Assembly: GCA_018822545.1 (NCBI GenBank)
Contig: JAHJKA010000071.1
Coordinates: 78,839 to 117,007, forward strand
Direction: 5' to 3'
DNA length: 38,169 nt
Origin: Pseudomonadota bacterium
GTDB taxonomy: Bacteria; Desulfobacterota; Desulfobulbia; Desulfobulbales; SURF-16
Under the pieces are notes generated by a model that saw nothing but the letters and a program-made list of their open reading frames with translations, ran no database searches and was not told the origin of the DNA. Made by a program: the position numbers and the translations under genes. Numbering within the stretch: position 1 is the first letter of the stretch; each line of letters starts with the position of its first letter. Positions 8,793 through 16,895 of this stretch are shown here, piece by piece.

Positions 8793-10685
8793 GTGCGCCC
8801 GGCAGGGCGCACCTACTTGGAGGTGCAAGTCCTCTACACGCCCGACAGGGGGAAGTATTAGCCGAACGGCAAGGGTATCATCGTGAGGTGGTGGCTGAAG
8901 GAAGCTGAAGGCGAAGCGCTGGCCCGACGAACAGAAACCGCATATGAGGCGGCCATGCCGGATGAGGAGTCAATTGTCTCTAAAGTCCGATACCTGTATG
9001 GAAGGCATGGGCGTAGATGCGGCGGGCATAAGCGTGAAGGTGGGTGCGCATTACCCGGGGAGACCTCATGTCATGCTATGTGCTACTGTCGCCGCGAGGT
9101 GATGGGATGTGCCATGAGGAGTCAGCCGAGGCCATAGTAGCCTGAAATCGATCACAGGTGAAGGGCCGAACTTTACGTTAAAGGAATGGATCCTTAAGTT
9201 ATGCGAGTGAACGGAGTCATAGAAGGCAGTGCTGCAATGTGCTGCGCTTATGTGGAGAAGAGCGGACGGAATCTGCGAAGGTAGCCATGAGTATGACAAA
9301 TCACCCATCATCTGAAGCCTACTCCTCCCCAGAGGCATCGAAGTTGATCGAGCAGATGGTCGAGCGGCCGAACATGCTGGCCGCTTACCAGCGAGTGATG
9401 CGGAATAAGGGGGCAGCGGGAATAGACGGCATGCATGTCGACCAGCTGTTGGCCTTTCTGCAGAAATACTGGAAGGGCATCAAGGAGCTGCTTTTGGGTG
9501 GCTGCTACCAGCCAAAAGCAGTACGGCGGGTAGAGATTCCCAAGGCAGATGGAGGTACCCGGCAATTAGGAGTACCCACCGTGCTGGATCGTCTGATCCA
9601 GCAGGCCATGCATCAGGTTCTCCAGCCCTTGTTTGAGCCTGGGTTTTCCGAGCAGAGCTATGGTTTTCGTCCTGGCCGGAGTGCGCATCAAGCAGTGCTT
9701 CAGGCCCAGGTCTACCAGCATGCCGGAAAGCGTTGGGTGGTGGATATGGACCTGGAGAAATTTTTCGACAAAGTAAATCATGACATCCTGATGTCACGAG
9801 TGGCTCGTAAGGTCAAGGATCGAAGGATGCTGGGCCTTATACGGGCTTATCTGAACTCAGGGGTCATGGTCGGCGGGGTATGGTCGCAGACCGTGCAAGG
9901 TACACCGCAGGGTGGGCCGCTGTCGCCTCTGTTGTCGAATATTCATCCTTGATGATCTGGACAAGGAACTGGAGAAGCGCGGACATGCCTTCTGTCGCTA
10001 TGCTGACGACTGTAATATCTATGTCGACAGCAAGAGGGCAGGAGAGCGGGTGTTGTCGTCGATCCGTAACTTTGTCGAGAACCGCCTGAAGCTGAAGGTA
10101 AACGAGCAGAAGAGTGCGGTTGGTCGTCCCTGGAAACGCAAGTTTCTGGGCTATACGTTTACTGTCCACAAGAAATGCCGTGTACGGGTGTCCCCCGAGT
10201 CAATCAGGAGGTTCCGCGAGAAGGTCAAGGAGCTTTTCCGGCAGGGCCGGGGGAGAAACCTGTATCGATTCATCAATGAGGATCTGAACCCTGTGCTTTG
10301 CGGCTGGATACATTATTATGGTTTGGCTGAAGTAAAAGGTTTTGCAGAAGAGCTGGACCAGTGGATCAGACGGCGGCTACGCCTGATTCTCTGGCGTCAG
10401 TGGAAGCGGCCTTGGACGAGGTTCAAACGCCTGATGGGTTATGGGATTTCAGAGGAGCGGTCAGCACGGTCAGCATTCAACGAGCGAGGTCCCTGGTACA
10501 ACAGCGGATCGTCGCACCTGAATCAGGCGTTGCCGAAGAAGTATTTTGATAATCATGGACTGGTATCTCTGCTTGAAACACTTGAGAGGCCTTAGGACAA
10601 CATCAACGTAAAGAACCGCCGTGGTACGGAACCGTATGCCCGGTGGTGTGAGAGGTGGCGGGGGCGACCCCGCCACCTACTCGAT
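8793..10685 (+). mobile_element. Group II intron, class C-like, with broken maturase
   Basis: The 5' end GTGCG at 8793 fits the group II consensus and starts right behind a terminator hairpin, the known preferred target of bacterial class C introns. About 490 bases of structured non-coding RNA precede the intron-encoded reverse transcriptase. After the coding part, a domain V-like hairpin (about 10612-10652, ACCGCC pairing GGTGGT around a TACGG stem) and a domain VI-like hairpin with a strong GGTGGCGGGG/CCCCGCCACC stem (10653-10676) follow. The 3' end is estimated at about 10680-10685 (CTACTCGAT). The insertion is outside any gene, so splicing is not needed for host function. Confidence 0.82.
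9287..10595 (+). pseudogene. ltrA: Group II intron reverse transcriptase/maturase, frameshifted
   Basis: Two frames together make one intron-encoded protein. The first (9287-9952) holds RT motifs up to TPQGGPLSPLLSNI and then runs into a stop. The second, usable from about 9948, continues LDDLDKELEKRGHAFCRYADDCNIY with the catalytic YADD, then the maturase (X) domain and a C-terminus without an HNH endonuclease, as expected for class C. The sequence ATT CATC CTT at 9941-9950 has one base more than the expected ATT CTC CTT, so a single-base insertion at 9944-9947 separates motif 4 from YADD. Unless this is a sequencing error or is read by frameshifting, the enzyme is dead. The ATG at 9287 or 9293 is the likely start. 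Confidence 0.88.
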
Positions 10686-10902
10686 CCATTCCTTATGCAG
10701 ATATAACTTGGGCGAACACTTTTTGACAGGCCCAGGATTTAGTTCAACAACAATCTAAGGTTATTGTTCAGGCATAATGAAGGGCCATTGCCATTGTCCT
10801 CAAGGGGAGCGTGTGGTTCAGAAGGCAGGGGTCATTGTCACGGCAATACGTGCAAGGAAGGGGGGCTAGGATATCCAGGTTGTTTCTCCCTCTCAAAAAA
10901 AA
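10686..10902. other. Intergenic region between the intron and the nhaD terminator
   Basis: No gene is supported here. Short frames on the minus strand (10768-11193) run into nhaD out of frame and have no ribosome binding site. This is probably the original downstream flank of the cytochrome gene. Confidence 0.5.
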
Positions 10903-10932
10903 AGAGGCCAGCACCGTGGGGTGCTGGCCTCT
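10894..10932 (-). terminator. Rho-independent terminator of nhaD
   Basis: Read on the minus strand, a perfect 13-bp stem (plus-strand arms 10903-10915 and 10920-10932, loop GTGG) is followed by a run of nine T residues. It lies about 65 bases after the nhaD stop and closes the SLC13-nhaD unit. Confidence 0.9.
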
Positions 10933-10997
10933 GAGGTCAAGATGAGATGACGCTGGTCGGCAAGGAGAGGACGAATACTTCCTCGCGCCTTGCGACC

Positions 10998-12410
10998 TTA
11001 AAACAGGCTGCTGTTGATAACAAGATGGGCGTAGATACTGGCTGCATAGCCCAGGGCTACAATGGGCATCCATTTGAGATGGGCGCCAAAGGTGTAGATA
11101 CCGCGGGCACTTCCCATCAGGGCGACGCCGGCAGCGGAACCGATGGAGAGCAGACTGCCGCCAACGCCGGCGGTGAGAGTAACAAGCAGCCACTGGCCCA
11201 GGGCCATATCAGGGTTCATGGTCAGCACGGCAAACATCACCGGGATGTTATCCACGATGGCGGATAACACACCCACCAGGACATTGGCATTGGTGGCTCC
11301 CAATCCCTGATACATCTGATGGGATACCAGGGCCAGATAGCCAAACTGCGAAAGACCGCCCACGCAGAGGATGACGCCGTAGAAGAAGAGCAGGGTGTCC
11401 CACTCGGCCCGGGCGATCTTTTTGAAAAGATCAAAGGGCTCCATTGCACCGCTGCTTTGATGGCCAAGGACCGGGTCAAGTTGCAGCTCCCGTTTTTCAA
11501 CCTTCTTGATGTAGTAGGAAAAGAAACCGAGATAGGAAAGACCCAGCATCATGCCAGCTGCCGGCGGCAGATCCAGAAAATTATGAAAGGAGACCGCTGT
11601 GGCAATGGTGGCCAGAAAAAGGATGATGATGCGAACAGCACCAAATTTCATGGCGACCTTCTCGGTAAGGGCCGCAGGAACCTCTTTGGAGATAGCAAGG
11701 CTCATGATGGCAGCGGGCACCAGCCAGTTGATCAGGGCTGGGAAGAAGAGGGCAAAGAACTGACCAAAGGCCACCTGACCCTTCTGCCAGACCATGAGGG
11801 TGGTGATATCGCCGAAGGGTGAGAAAGCACCACCGGCGTTGGCGCCAACCACGATGTTGATACAGGCCAGAGCCACGAATTTTTTGTTATCCTTGGCAAC
11901 GGCCATAACCACGGCACCCATGAGTAGGGCAGTGGTCAGGTTATCGGCCACCGGTGAGATCAAAAAGGCGAGCAGGCCGGTGATCCAGAAGATAATCCGC
12001 AGGGAAAAGCCCCGGGAGACAAGCCAGGAGCGCAGGGCCTGAAAGACATTGCGCTCTTCCATGGAGTTGATGTAGGTCATGGCGGCGAGCAAAAAGAGCA
12101 GCAGCTCGGCATACTCGGTGATGTTGTGGATGATGGCGTCGTGCGCTGTTTCAGCTGGAATGCCGACCTGTTTATAGGTTAAGGCAATGAGGACCCAGAT
12201 GAGACCAGCGGCCATCATCACCGGCTTACTCTTGCGCAGGTGAAGTTGTTCTTCGAAAATAACCAGGGAATAGGCGCCGACAAAAAGGGCAATGGCGATA
12301 TAGCCCATGGTGGTGTTGGTGAGAGAAGCGGCACTCTGGGCATGTTCGGATGCCAGCGCCGGCAGGCAGCTGAAAAGGAGGCAGCCCAGGGTTGCCAGTA
12401 GAGTCTTCAT
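10998..12410 (-). CDS. nhaD: NhaD-type sodium/proton antiporter
   Basis: From the ATG at 12410 (GGAG site 11 bases upstream) the protein has 470 residues. It starts with a signal-like segment (MKTLLATLGCLLFSCLPALA) that is typical of NhaD, then about 11-12 membrane segments. Family motifs include AELLLFLLAAMTYINSMEERN, ISPVADNLTTALLMGAV and NIVVGANAGGAFSPFGDITT, which hold the conserved polar and acidic residues of the ion-transporter superfamily. NhaD exchanges cytoplasmic sodium for external protons and is common in marine and alkaliphilic bacteria. It follows the SLC13-type permease by 94 bases and probably shares its sigma-54 promoter. A longer start at 12485 would overlap the intergenic hairpin and is unlikely. 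Confidence 0.92.
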   Translation of the reverse strand: MKTLLATLGCLLFSCLPALASEHAQSAASLTNTTMGYIAIALFVGAYSLVIFEEQLHLRKSKPVMMAAGLIWVLIALTYKQVGIPAETAHDAIIHNITEYAELLLFLLAAMTYINSMEERNVFQALRSWLVSRGFSLRIIFWITGLLAFLISPVADNLTTALLMGAVVMAVAKDNKKFVALACINIVVGANAGGAFSPFGDITTLMVWQKGQVAFGQFFALFFPALINWLVPAAIMSLAISKEVPAALTEKVAMKFGAVRIIILFLATIATAVSFHNFLDLPPAAGMMLGLSYLGFFSYYIKKVEKRELQLDPVLGHQSSGAMEPFDLFKKIARAEWDTLLFFYGVILCVGGLSQFGYLALVSHQMYQGLGATNANVLVGVLSAIVDNIPVMFAVLTMNPDMALGQWLLVTLTAGVGGSLLSIGSAAGVALMGSARGIYTFGAHLKWMPIVALGYAASIYAHLVINSSLF

Positions 12411-12440
12411 GGTAATTACGCTCCAAAGTTTAAGTATAAA

Positions 12441-12477
12441 CGCCCCCAGGCCTTGGTCGAAACACGGCCTGGGGGCG
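12441..12477 (-). terminator. Strong intergenic hairpin between SLC13 permease and nhaD
   Basis: CGCCCCCAGGCC (12441-12452) is perfectly complementary to GGCCTGGGGGCG (12466-12477), with a 13-base loop. On the minus strand only a broken T-rich tail (TTTATACTT) follows, so it may be a partial terminator or an mRNA-stabilising hairpin that sets different levels of the two genes. Confidence 0.55.
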
Positions 12478-12504
12478 CAAGACAAAACAGCTTTTTGGGA
12501 TTTT

Positions 12505-14310
12505 TTAGATACCGTAAAAGAAGTAGATCATGGACATCATGACCGCGAGGTATAGAACGGTCATGCCGCTGCCTGCCCGGAAATAATCGATGGTTTTGTA
12601 ACCACCCGGCCGCATGATCAGGGCATTGACCTGATGGGTGGGGAGTACAAAGGTGTTTGAGCAGGCGACGGCGACAACCAGTGCTGCCATGCGGGGATCA
12701 GCACCGGCTGATACCGCCATGTTCATGGCCAGCGGCACCATGAGCACGGTGGCGCCGACATTGGAGGCCACCAGGGTGAAAAAGGAGGTCAGCAGGCCAA
12801 TAACGGTGAGCAGGACAAGGGGCGACACGGTACCAATGGCGTTCATGATCGTGGTGGCAATGAAGTTTGCGGCACCGGTCTTTTCAAAGGCGATGCCCAG
12901 GGGGATAAGGCCGCCCAACAGGAAGACCGTCATCCAGTCCACAGAATCGTAGGCCTCGTCAATGGACAACACACCACTGAGAATCATACCCAAGGCGCCG
13001 CCCAGCAATGCGATGGACAATTGGACTTTGAAGCCGAGGATCATGATCAATGAAATAATAAGCCAACCCACGGCATACTTAAGCTTCTCGGTTTTGATGA
13101 TCTCGCCCTGTACCTCTTCGGTGAAGACCAAATCCGGTTTCTTCTTAAGCATAAGGAATTTTTCCCAGCGGCCCTGGAGGAGCAGGGCGTCACCCGGCTG
13201 CAGGGGGATATCGGAGATGCCGGAGACAAATACCTTGTTGCCCCGAAAAATACCCATGGGGTTGACCTGGTAGTTTTTGCGGAACTCAAAGGCGCGCATG
13301 GTCTTGCGGGCCAGTTCGGATCTTGGGGTGATAATGGCCTCGATGATACCGGCGTTGTTGGGGGAAAGGTCTTCGGCAAAGGCGGAAAGATCATCCTTGA
13401 CGGTCCAGCCAAAATGTTTGGCCATTGCGGTGACCATTTCCTTGGTACCAACCACGGCGACATCATCACCGGGGTTGATTTCAGTGTCCCTTTTGGGGGC
13501 AAAAACCTTTTGCTTGGTCTTGTTGTTGGAGACACCCACCACGGTGGTAAAGAATTGCGGGCGAATTTCCAGCTCTTCCAGGGGCTGCTGGCCTTGCCAA
13601 TCTTGCGGGACATGGAGCTCAAACAGCGTACCCATGTCGCGATAGGTGTTCTGGAGGGCGGGTGACATGGCGGCACCGGTCTCATCGCCTTTGGCGCTGG
13701 GCAGAACAAAGCGTCCGAACACGATGAAGTAGATAAGGGCGGCAACGGTGAGCGCCAGGCCGATGGGGGTTACTGAAAAAAGGCCGAACGGTTCAATGTT
13801 CGGATTGGTGATCTTCATCACGTCATTTAAAAGAATGAGCGGGCTTGAGCCGATCAGGGTGATGCAGCCACCGATAATGGCGCAATAGCCCATGGGGATC
13901 AAGATTTTGGAAACCGGGATGCCGGTCTGGCGCCCGATTCTGCGGGCCGCTGGCATGAAGAGGGCGGCGGCGCCGATATTCTGCATAAAGCTTGAGATAA
14001 AGGCGACGGTTGAGGCGATCAGGGTGACGATCCTGGCCTCGCTTTTACCGGCGAATTTCAGGATCAAGCGGGCCAGTGAGTTCATAGCCCCTGTTTTGTC
14101 CAGTCCTGCGCCGATAATAATAACCGCAATAATGGACACGACGGCATTACTGGACAAGCCGCTGATGGCCTCTTTAGGGGTAACCAAACCAAGCAACGGT
14201 AGGCAGACCATCATGATAAGTCCGACGACGTCCACCCGTACCCATTCGAAAATGAATAAAAGGATGGCAACGAACAGCACTCCCATAACGAGCATAATAG
14301 GAACAGTCAT
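12505..14310 (-). CDS. SLC13-family permease with two TrkA-C (RCK_C) domains
   Basis: This 601-residue membrane protein has two hydrophobic halves (about 1-210 and 415-601) separated by a cytoplasmic part. That part holds two RCK_C-type domains, about 228-310 (ending DDVAVVGTKEMV) and 320-400 (ending GDALLLQGRWEKF). The permease motifs IGAAALFMPAARRIG and SNVGATVLMVPLAMN with GSSPLILLND and PTHQVNALIMRPGGY fit the divalent anion:sodium symporter group, whose members move sulfate, dicarboxylates and similar anions. A sulfate or other sulfur anion substrate is plausible in this organism but not shown. The adjacent NhaD could sustain the sodium gradient. The gene is preceded by a near-perfect sigma-54 promoter at 14431-14446. 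Confidence 0.88.
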   Translation of the reverse strand: MTVPIMLVMGVLFVAILLFIFEWVRVDVVGLIMMVCLPLLGLVTPKEAISGLSSNAVVSIIAVIIIGAGLDKTGAMNSLARLILKFAGKSEARIVTLIASTVAFISSFMQNIGAAALFMPAARRIGRQTGIPVSKILIPMGYCAIIGGCITLIGSSPLILLNDVMKITNPNIEPFGLFSVTPIGLALTVAALIYFIVFGRFVLPSAKGDETGAAMSPALQNTYRDMGTLFELHVPQDWQGQQPLEELEIRPQFFTTVVGVSNNKTKQKVFAPKRDTEINPGDDVAVVGTKEMVTAMAKHFGWTVKDDLSAFAEDLSPNNAGIIEAIITPRSELARKTMRAFEFRKNYQVNPMGIFRGNKVFVSGISDIPLQPGDALLLQGRWEKFLMLKKKPDLVFTEEVQGEIIKTEKLKYAVGWLIISLIMILGFKVQLSIALLGGALGMILSGVLSIDEAYDSVDWMTVFLLGGLIPLGIAFEKTGAANFIATTIMNAIGTVSPLVLLTVIGLLTSFFTLVASNVGATVLMVPLAMNMAVSAGADPRMAALVVAVACSNTFVLPTHQVNALIMRPGGYKTIDYFRAGSGMTVLYLAVMMSMIYFFYGI

Positions 14311-14430
14311 TAATTCTCTCCACGTGTGTAGGTATTTAATAATTGCCGGGTTCTACCGGCAAACTTTTTGTAAATGAGAGGGCAGCATTTCAGCCGACCT
14401 GTGGTTGTCTGGCAACCAACCGCTTCAAAG

Positions 14431-14446
14431 AGCAACAATCGTGCCG
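14431..14446 (-). promoter_or_regulatory. Sigma-54 promoter of the SLC13-nhaD unit
   Basis: On the minus strand the site reads CGGCACGATTGTTGCT, matching TGGCACGNNNNTTGCW at every defined position but the first, with exact GG-N10-GC spacing. The start would fall near 14420, about 110 bases before the permease ATG. Confidence 0.78.
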
Positions 14447-14657
14447 GACTTAAAAAAACATCCGGGGCCTTTGGGGGAAGTGTTTGTCTCCTGGCGTTCT
14501 GGTGGAACAAGGGCTGGGAAACCGCGCCGGAGCTAGCCTGATTTTGTCCCCAAAAATGTTCATCATTAGGACGGCTTCGCCTTTTTGTAAAGAACTATGT
14601 TTTAGAGAAGAGTAGACTGCACAACAAGTTTTGCTTGTGTTACAAAATGTAGTATTA

Positions 14658-14682
14658 CATAATGTTACACTGTTACATTATG
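14658..14682. promoter_or_regulatory. Dyad CATAATGT-N9-ACATTATG in a TTACA-rich block
   Basis: The 8-bp arms are perfect (14658-14665 and 14675-14682). The block 14636-14685 repeats GTTACA or ATTACA four times. It lies about 210-240 bp upstream of the SLC13 sigma-54 promoter, a possible activator binding region. The binding protein is unknown. Confidence 0.4.
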
Positions 14683-14933
14683 GTACGTATTGGGCTGGGG
14701 CAGCGGCGCTTGCCGAGAAGGACGCAGAGTTTTAAAAAAGTGTAACAGGTGATAGAGGAAAGATAACTTATTGGTTATAAAGAACTTTTTTCTAGGAAAG
14801 ACCTGGCTTGCCGCAGGTGCAAGGGGATGTTTGGTGGCGCACTTTCTGTGGCCGAAATGAGGCGGGCGTGGCAGGGTGATATATCGTAATCGAGGCAGAT
14901 GCCGGCTCTGTCGGCGGGTGGTTCGGGTTGGGG

Positions 14934-15485
14934 CTAGATGCGTGTGGAGGCGAGATCAAAGACCGGCACCTGGGCAGAATTCTGGTCATCGGTGTCCTTG
15001 AGTTCGGGTTCGGTGAGAACGTAACGGATGCCGGGGTGTTTGGCGGCAAGTGCACGAATGATCTCAGTTTCTTCACCAATCTCCATGAGGTGGATGAGAG
15101 AAACCCCGATACTTGCCGCCAGTTCTGAGAATTTGGCCCCTGCCTTGGCAGCATTCATGAAGAAAACTTCCATGACCCTCTCCTGTTGTTCTTCAGTGAT
15201 CGAAAAGGGCAGTGTGGTTGCATTGACCGCGATGATCTGACAGTCGAGACGCTGGCCCATCTTAAGGGCATACTCGATAAGGCTCTTTGAGAAATTTTCG
15301 GTCCCCACCACCAGGATTTGCGGAGCACTCGGGCGCGGTTCTTTCACAGAGGAAGGTTCTTCAGCGTTGGCGGAAGGATTAGCCGGAGTTGGTGCTCCAC
15401 TGCTGATAAGCGTGACCGGCATTGTGCTGATGGAGAACGGATCACTCTGGTCGGTGCCTGGCGTAAAAAAGTTTAAAAAAGGCAT
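14934..15485 (-). CDS. Universal-stress-protein-like protein with variable N-terminal extension
   Basis: The ATG at 15485 follows a CAGGAG site at good spacing and gives 183 residues (MPFLNFFTPG...); the ATG at 15518 is less likely. After a Pro/Ser-rich N-terminal 50 residues comes an alpha/beta core, APQILVVGTENFSKSLIEYA and GQRLDCQIIAVN, ending GIRYVLTEPELKD and PVFDLAS. The core is clearly paralogous to the product at 18420-18986 (ILVIG-EYAL-MAQR and PGMRYVLTEPDPE, PVFDL). The fold resembles the UspA/nucleotide-binding alpha/beta hydrolase superfamily, but the classic G-2x-G-9x-GS ATP motif is not evident, so ATP binding is uncertain. It has its own sigma-54 promoter. It lies between the ion transport unit and the kinase gene, which is divergent. 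Confidence 0.75.
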   Translation of the reverse strand: MPFLNFFTPGTDQSDPFSISTMPVTLISSGAPTPANPSANAEEPSSVKEPRPSAPQILVVGTENFSKSLIEYALKMGQRLDCQIIAVNATTLPFSITEEQQERVMEVFFMNAAKAGAKFSELAASIGVSLIHLMEIGEETEIIRALAAKHPGIRYVLTEPELKDTDDQNSAQVPVFDLASTRI

Positions 15486-15533
15486 GGTGATGCTCCTGTC
15501 GGGAGTGGGGGAGGTCATGTGGCTGAAGGAATT

Positions 15534-15549
15534 TGCAATCAGTATGCCA
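15534..15549 (-). promoter_or_regulatory. Sigma-54 promoter of the first stress-family gene
   Basis: The minus strand reads TGGCATACTGATTGCA: both doublets, TGGCA and TTGCA are conserved with exact spacing, and only C6 and G7 differ, the same two changes as in the cytochrome promoter at 6625. Transcription would start near 15523, giving a leader of about 38 bases. Confidence 0.68.
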
Positions 15550-15673
15550 TCAACTGGGTTATTTGATTATTTGTCTTTTTGCAATAGGGTGCGGCCGACA
15601 ATGGCAGGGTTACTTTTGGGGTTTTTGAAATGCACGTGAATACGCGTCTTGTCTGGGTGCGGGGTAGGGTTTT

Positions 15674-16894
15674 ATGAAGTGGCACGCGGTAGCTCTGCGG
15701 CGGAAGTCAGCACTTGTGCTGGCTGGTTTCTTTTTGCTGCTCACCGGGATTTCATGTGCAGCACTACTGCATGTCAGGCAGATCAATCAACAATTGTTCC
15801 TTGCGGACACGGCCGCACAGCTTCACACTCTCATGGTAAAGAGCAGCCATTTTGCAGAGGGGTACATTGCCAAGAACGACCCGCAGGCATATGAGCAGCT
15901 TGAGGACGGGTTGAAAAAGGCCCGGGCGCATCTTCGGCTGATGACCGGCCTCCTGGTTGCGATACTGCTTGTGACAAGTGCCCTTGTTGTCTGGGTGTGG
16001 CAGGGGCTTTTAAAACCCTTGAAGGCGGTGGTCAGCGCTGCCCAGGCGGTTGCAGACAATACCTATGAGCCAATTCCCCTTAAGGACGGGCCAGCTGAGA
16101 TACGCCAGGTCTTGTTGGTCTTTAACGCCATGGCTGCGGACACTTCTCCTCGGCATGCTCAGGTGCTGGAGACTGCGAAGCTCAACTCTTTGGGGACCTT
16201 GGCCTCAGGGGCCGCCCATCAACTCAATAATCCATTGAATAATATTTCCACCTCCTGCCAGATTGCCCTGGCAGAACTTGACGAGGGGGATCTCGTTTTC
16301 ATCAAAAAAATGCTGCATACCATTCAGCAGGAATCACAGCGGGCCAGTAATATGGTCCGTGGCCTCCTGGAATTTTCGAGAAGCCAGATTGTCCATCTTG
16401 CCCCGGGTCATATGGGCACTATTGTCAGAGGGGTTCTGCAGCTGGTTGACGGTGAGGTGCCGGCTGGGGTTGCCATCAAAACGGATATTGCCGACAACCT
16501 TCTGGTTCATATCGACAGCCAGAAGATGACAGAGGTTATGCTTAATCTGGTGAGCAACAGCATTCATGCCCTTGGGGAAAATGGCGGGGTAATTTCCATA
16601 TCGGCCAGGGCCGATGACGAGCAGGCTCAGGCGATTGTCAAGGTGCGGGACACCGGAGAGGGTATTGATAAGGGGCAGCTCAAAAATATATTTGAGCCCT
16701 TTTTTACCACCAAGAAAGCACTAGGTGGCGCCGGTCTGGGCCTGGCCATCGTCGATGCCATCATCCGGAAACATCAGGGCCGGATAACGGTGGAGAGCAT
16801 AGGGGGTGAGGGAACCGAGTTCACCATCACCCTGCCCCTGCTTCATATTGACCAGGACGCCGCAGCCCTGGACGGAAATAACAAGAAGGTTTGA
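15674..16894 (+). CDS. Membrane sensor histidine kinase (NtrB-like) with HQ in place of HE
   Basis: The 406-residue kinase has two membrane helices (about 12-33 and 90-112) around a small periplasmic domain of only about 55 residues, then a HAMP-like linker. A HisKA domain follows with the phospho-accepting H182 in GAAHQLNNPLNN, then an HATPase domain (NLVSNSIHAL, DTGEGI, GGAGLGLAI). The residue after the histidine is Gln rather than the usual Glu or Asp of this class, which could change kinase or phosphatase activity. It is followed after one base by an NtrC-family regulator, its evident partner. The periplasmic region is not recognisable as a known sensor. Confidence 0.88.
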   Translation: MKWHAVALRRKSALVLAGFFLLLTGISCAALLHVRQINQQLFLADTAAQLHTLMVKSSHFAEGYIAKNDPQAYEQLEDGLKKARAHLRLMTGLLVAILLVTSALVVWVWQGLLKPLKAVVSAAQAVADNTYEPIPLKDGPAEIRQVLLVFNAMAADTSPRHAQVLETAKLNSLGTLASGAAHQLNNPLNNISTSCQIALAELDEGDLVFIKKMLHTIQQESQRASNMVRGLLEFSRSQIVHLAPGHMGTIVRGVLQLVDGEVPAGVAIKTDIADNLLVHIDSQKMTEVMLNLVSNSIHALGENGGVISISARADDEQAQAIVKVRDTGEGIDKGQLKNIFEPFFTTKKALGGAGLGLAIVDAIIRKHQGRITVESIGGEGTEFTITLPLLHIDQDAAALDGNNKKV

Positions 16895-16895
16895 G

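Larger units (their letters stand above)
14311..14933. other. Long regulatory intergenic region upstream of the SLC13 permease
   Basis: These 623 bases contain no supported gene. They hold the leader of the SLC13 transcript, its sigma-54 promoter (14431-14446), an AT-rich block with repeated TTACA elements and a dyad at 14658-14682, and the 3' flank of the stress-family gene. No clear terminator follows that gene. Frames such as 14792-15154 are shadows. Confidence 0.5.

Noticed and set aside
15520..15673. Search for a sigma-54 promoter in front of the first kinase (plus strand)
   Set aside because: TGGCTG...TTGCA is present but the doublets are two bases too far apart.
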